Positions 61,438 to 64,000 of a DNA stretch of 64,000 nucleotides are shown here, piece by piece (positions within the stretch are counted from its first letter, which is position 1; each line of letters starts with the position of its first letter). The stretch lies in NCBI GenBank assembly GCA_964646605.1, contig CAZYEX010000015.1, positions 21,353 to 85,352 on the forward strand. The letters run 5' to 3'. A program made the translations under genes and the position numbers. The notes beneath the pieces are model-generated. The model ran no database searches. It was not told the origin of the DNA and was given only the letters and a program-made list of their open reading frames with translations. Source of the DNA: SBAX01 sp964646605. GTDB taxonomy: Bacteria; Planctomycetota; Phycisphaerae; UBA1845.

Positions 61438-62574
61438 CTAGAAGACGGTGGGTTCGGTGAAGAGGCGGACGTAGCTGTCGTAGCGGTCGGGATGGATGTC
61501 TCCCCGTTCGACCGCATCCTTGACGGCGCAGCGGGTCTCATGGGTGTGTGTGCAGTCGGGGAACTTGCAATCGGGGATGAAGGGAAGGAACTCCACGAAG
61601 TGGGCCTCGAACTCGTTTCGCGGGACGGCGGACAGGTCGAGGGAACGGATGCCCGGCGTGTCCACGACGTACCCGCCGACTTGCAGGCGAATGAGACAGG
61701 CGGTCGTCGTGGTGTGCCGGCCCTTGTCATATTTATGGATAACCTCGCCTGTGCGAAGCTGCAGGCCGGGCTGCACGGCGTTCAGAAGTGAGCTCTTGCC
61801 CACACCGCTCTGCCCGGCGATGACGCTCTCCTTGTCTTTCAAAAGGGTCCGAAGGGTGTCGATCCCCTCGCCGGTTTGGGCGCTGGTGCAGAGCGTGGTG
61901 TAGCCGAGCTGTTGGTACCGTTCGAGGATTTCGCGGGCCGCGCCTTCGTCGTCCAGGTCGATCTTGTTCATGCAAACGACGGGGACGATCTCCCCCGCCA
62001 GGGCGGCGACGATGTAGCGGTCGATAAGCCGCGGCTTGGGGTCGGGCTGCGCGGCGGAACCGACGATGAAGGCCTGATCCACGTTGGCTACGATGATCTG
62101 GTTGCGTTTTCCGGCGCGGCGGCAGAGCTGTCCGCGGCGCGGTTCGACGGATTCGATGACGCCCTCTTGAACGAGCCCCTCGCGGTTCTCGGAGACGCTG
62201 AAGCGGACATGGTCGCCGACGGTAACGGAGTTGCGATCGTCGATTCGGCGGGTGCGGAGGATGCGCCGCACCGAGCATTGCCAAACCTGGCCCGCGTCGT
62301 CGACGTCGGCGTAGAGCCCGCGAGCGGCAATGACCGTGCCGTGGCGGAGGGTCCCGTCGAGCGGCGGCTTCTTGCCGACGATCACCGTACGCCGCCGGGA
62401 GAGGTCGCCTTTGGGGACGACCTGTTCGCTGCGGACGCCCTCGAGATCGTGTCCATCCGATTCGCGGGCCTGCTGCGTCCAGTCTTGCTTTCGCGGTCGC
62501 GGACCGCGGTTGCGGCGGAATGCGACGCGGACCTTCTTGCCGCCGCGAGCGGGGCGTGGTGCTTCGGCATCCAT
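61438..62574 (-). CDS. rsgA: RsgA, ribosome small subunit-dependent GTPase
   Basis: RsgA is a circularly permuted GTPase that checks late 30S ribosome maturation. The 378-residue protein has a basic N-terminal extension, an OB domain, then G4 (NKID), G1 (AGQSGVGKSSLLNAV) and G3 (VVDTPGIRSL) in permuted order, and a zinc-binding C-terminus (CKFPDCTHTHETRC). ATG at 62574 gives a full-length protein; the open frame upstream is not similar to the family. Confidence 0.93.
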   Translation of the reverse strand: MDAEAPRPARGGKKVRVAFRRNRGPRPRKQDWTQQARESDGHDLEGVRSEQVVPKGDLSRRRTVIVGKKPPLDGTLRHGTVIAARGLYADVDDAGQVWQCSVRRILRTRRIDDRNSVTVGDHVRFSVSENREGLVQEGVIESVEPRRGQLCRRAGKRNQIIVANVDQAFIVGSAAQPDPKPRLIDRYIVAALAGEIVPVVCMNKIDLDDEGAAREILERYQQLGYTTLCTSAQTGEGIDTLRTLLKDKESVIAGQSGVGKSSLLNAVQPGLQLRTGEVIHKYDKGRHTTTTACLIRLQVGGYVVDTPGIRSLDLSAVPRNEFEAHFVEFLPFIPDCKFPDCTHTHETRCAVKDAVERGDIHPDRYDSYVRLFTEPTVF

Positions 62575-62714
62575 TTCCAGTGACTCTTCGGTTATCGCAT
62601 GAAAGATGTCAAGCGCGGTCCGTCGCCCGTTGCGAGCGTGTGGCACGGGTCTTATAGTCGCACGCGAACGAAAGGCGCGGAACGTAACGGCGGGAAGGCG
62701 ACCAAGAGGTTCGT

Positions 62715-63605
62715 ATGGAGCACTTCGCAGATCGCTTGATGGAGGGAATCCGTCGCACCCGCGCCGCGGTGTGCGTGGGGTTGGATCCGCTGCTCGATCG
62801 ATTGCCAAGCGTTCTGCGCGGCATGGCCGGCGAATCGCCCACCGATGCGCTGCTCGAGTACGGACGCGGCGTGATTCAGGCAGTCGCACCATGGGTGCCC
62901 GCGATCAAGATCAATATCGCGTTCTTTGAGCCGTTCCACGAGGAGGGTTTACGGGTTTATCGGCAGTTGACGGCCGAGTCGCACGCCGCGGGGTTGCTGG
63001 TCATCGGCGACGTCAAACGGGCCGACATCGGGCATACCTCCACGCAGTATGCCCTGGCCCACCTCGGCGGCGGCGATCCGGCGACGCCCGACGCCGTCAC
63101 CGTGAATCCCTATTTCGGCTCCGAGGGCGTGGAGCCTTTCATCCGCGTCGCCGGGGAGACCGGCCGCGGGGTCTTCGTGCTGGTGCAGACGAGCAACGCT
63201 TCGGCATCGCAGGTCCAAGGTCTGACCCTGCCCGACGGGCTTACTGTATGTCAGAGAGTGGCACAACTCGTGGAGGAATGGGCCTCCCCGCCGGAACGGA
63301 TCGGCCAGGCGGGATACAGTTGCGTGGGCGCGGTGGTCTCTCCCCGCGACCTCCCCTCCACCGTGCGCATCCGCGAGCTCATGCCCCATTGCATCTTTCT
63401 GGTTCCCGGATTCGGTGCCCAAGGCCGCACCGCCGAGGAAGTCGCCAAGTGCTTCAAACCCGACGGCAGCGGGGCCCTGGTCGCGGCGTCGCGCAGCGTC
63501 ATTTACGCCTATGAGGACGAGAAGTTCCGAGGGCGTGATTGGCAACCGTCCGTGTCGCAGGCATGTCAGGAATTCGTGGACACGATCCGGGCCCTTGCTC
63601 GATGA
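62715..63605 (+). CDS. pyrF: Orotidine 5'-phosphate decarboxylase (type 2)
   Basis: PyrF decarboxylates OMP to UMP, the last step of pyrimidine synthesis. The 296-residue product has the catalytic motif IGDVKRADIGHTSTQY, a CVGLDPLLDRLP start, KINIAFFEPFHEEGL and LVPGFGAQGRT. This is the longer type 2 form typical of Planctomycetota and Actinobacteria. The ATG at 62715 has AGAGG just upstream. It is divergent from rsgA. Confidence 0.94.
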   Translation: MEHFADRLMEGIRRTRAAVCVGLDPLLDRLPSVLRGMAGESPTDALLEYGRGVIQAVAPWVPAIKINIAFFEPFHEEGLRVYRQLTAESHAAGLLVIGDVKRADIGHTSTQYALAHLGGGDPATPDAVTVNPYFGSEGVEPFIRVAGETGRGVFVLVQTSNASASQVQGLTLPDGLTVCQRVAQLVEEWASPPERIGQAGYSCVGAVVSPRDLPSTVRIRELMPHCIFLVPGFGAQGRTAEEVAKCFKPDGSGALVAASRSVIYAYEDEKFRGRDWQPSVSQACQEFVDTIRALAR

Positions 63606-63653
63606 ACGACCCGCGGAATTGAGACAGCGGTCCAAGTTCGGCGATGCGAGCCA

Positions 63654-63790
63654 TCATCCCTCGGCGACTTCGGCCACGATCTCCACTTCCACAACCGCGT
63701 TGAGGGGCAATTCCGCGACGCCCACGGCCGATCGTGCATGACGGTCGGCATCGACGCCGGGACGCAAAGGTGCCGCGCGCGAATTGCATT
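63654..63790 (-). pseudogene. C-terminal fragment of a RidA-family gene
   Basis: The minus strand encodes RHARSAVGVAELPLNAVVEV and then EIVAEV before the stop at 63654-63656. This matches the end of RidA (reactive intermediate deaminase). The preceding part of the protein, with its catalytic arginine region, is missing, so only about 35 codons remain. Confidence 0.55.
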
Positions 63791-63828
63791 GACGCCAACG
63801 CAGTTCGTCACGGCTGCTCAGCGCCGCT

Positions 63829-64000
63829 CTATTCTGTCAACTTCACGAAACGCTCTTGAATACCGTCTGCGCCGTCGTTGGCGTTGAGGCCGTCGCCGCC
63901 GCTGCCGGGCGAGCCTAGATTCACGATGTTGCCGTTTTGGGTCGAGCTGCTGCCCGCGTCTTCGAGAGTCGCAATCGAGGGCCCACCGCCGCCGCCGCCG
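63829..64000 (-). CDS. C-terminus of a glycine-rich protein (5' end outside window)
   Basis: The last 57 codons of a minus-strand gene run out of the window. They read a run of glycines, then PSIATLEDAGSSSTQNGNIV, LGSPGSGGDGLNANDGADGI and the end QERFVKLTE. The composition suggests a secreted protein; the family cannot be told from this part. Confidence 0.5.
   Translation of the reverse strand, partial: GGGGGGPSIATLEDAGSSSTQNGNIVNLGSPGSGGDGLNANDGADGIQERFVKLTE

Noticed and set aside
1..64000. tRNA, rRNA, CRISPR or prophage loci
   Set aside because: Looked for cloverleaf-like segments, rRNA signatures, repeat-spacer arrays and phage structural genes; none convincing.

Overview
The window is a GC-rich piece of bacterial chromosome that looks like Planctomycetota, probably a flagellate lineage near Phycisphaerae. 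This rests on a flagellar block of the fliW-csrA-flagellin type, two secreted proteins with IPTL-CTERM-like tails, a pseudopilin-like protein with an H-X10-DG motif, EF-hand/dockerin-like secreted proteins, an EF-G paralogue, and many short dispersed repeats, several of them read in frame inside genes. The phylum is inferred from gene content only.

Layout. 1-10.5 kb: flagellar block flgA-flgH-flgI-flgJ(N)-flgN-flgK-flgL, then fliW-csrA-flagellin, closed by a strong hairpin. 10.6-16.7 kb: accessory stretch with a zinc-ribbon HNH-like protein, an orphan MNT nucleotidyltransferase whose HEPN partner looks truncated, a TatD-like hydrolase, a lipoprotein, an M50-like membrane protein and a decayed minus-strand group II intron. 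16.7-25 kb: glpD, then a minus-strand set (subtilase, lone Clp N-domain protein, pseudopilin-like protein, TlpA-like protein) and amrS. 25-36 kb: ZIP transporter, a 954-residue collagen-like secreted protein, an EF-G-like GTPase, a probable poly-G frameshifted IPTL-CTERM gene, a GlmU-like protein and a second IPTL-CTERM protein. 35.6-41.4 kb: 3-hydroxyacyl-CoA dehydrogenase and thiolase, a DUF433/DUF5615 toxin-antitoxin pair, a GT39-like membrane protein and a VOC protein. 41.4-47.3 kb: an EboE/EboF-like pair, MutS2 without Smr domain, HtrA and Hsp20. 47.7-51.8 kb: a NeuA-NeuB fusion, NeuC and an HDOD protein. 51.9-61.3 kb: a cysteine-rich GACC-repeat protein, a repeat-filled gap and a GspK/GspJ-like pair. 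61.4-64 kb: rsgA, pyrF, a RidA remnant and the end of a glycine-rich gene.

How the parts fit. The first 10 kb encodes P- and L-ring parts, hook-filament junction proteins, their chaperone, the filament and the FliW/CsrA switch that sets flagellin translation. NeuA-NeuB-NeuC would make a CMP-activated nonulosonic acid; flagellin or surface glycans are plausible acceptors, but no transferase for this step was recognised. Secreted proteins with sortase-like tails, cysteine-rich repeats and pseudopilins suggest heavy investment in the cell surface.

The most unusual property is the set of short dispersed repeat families. They fill gene-poor gaps and also sit in frame in FlgI, the GspK-like protein, the NeuA-NeuB fusion, NeuC and the GT39-like protein. 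They also coincide with the break in the HEPN gene, and an unrelated hairpin disrupts the YADD site of the intron reverse transcriptase.
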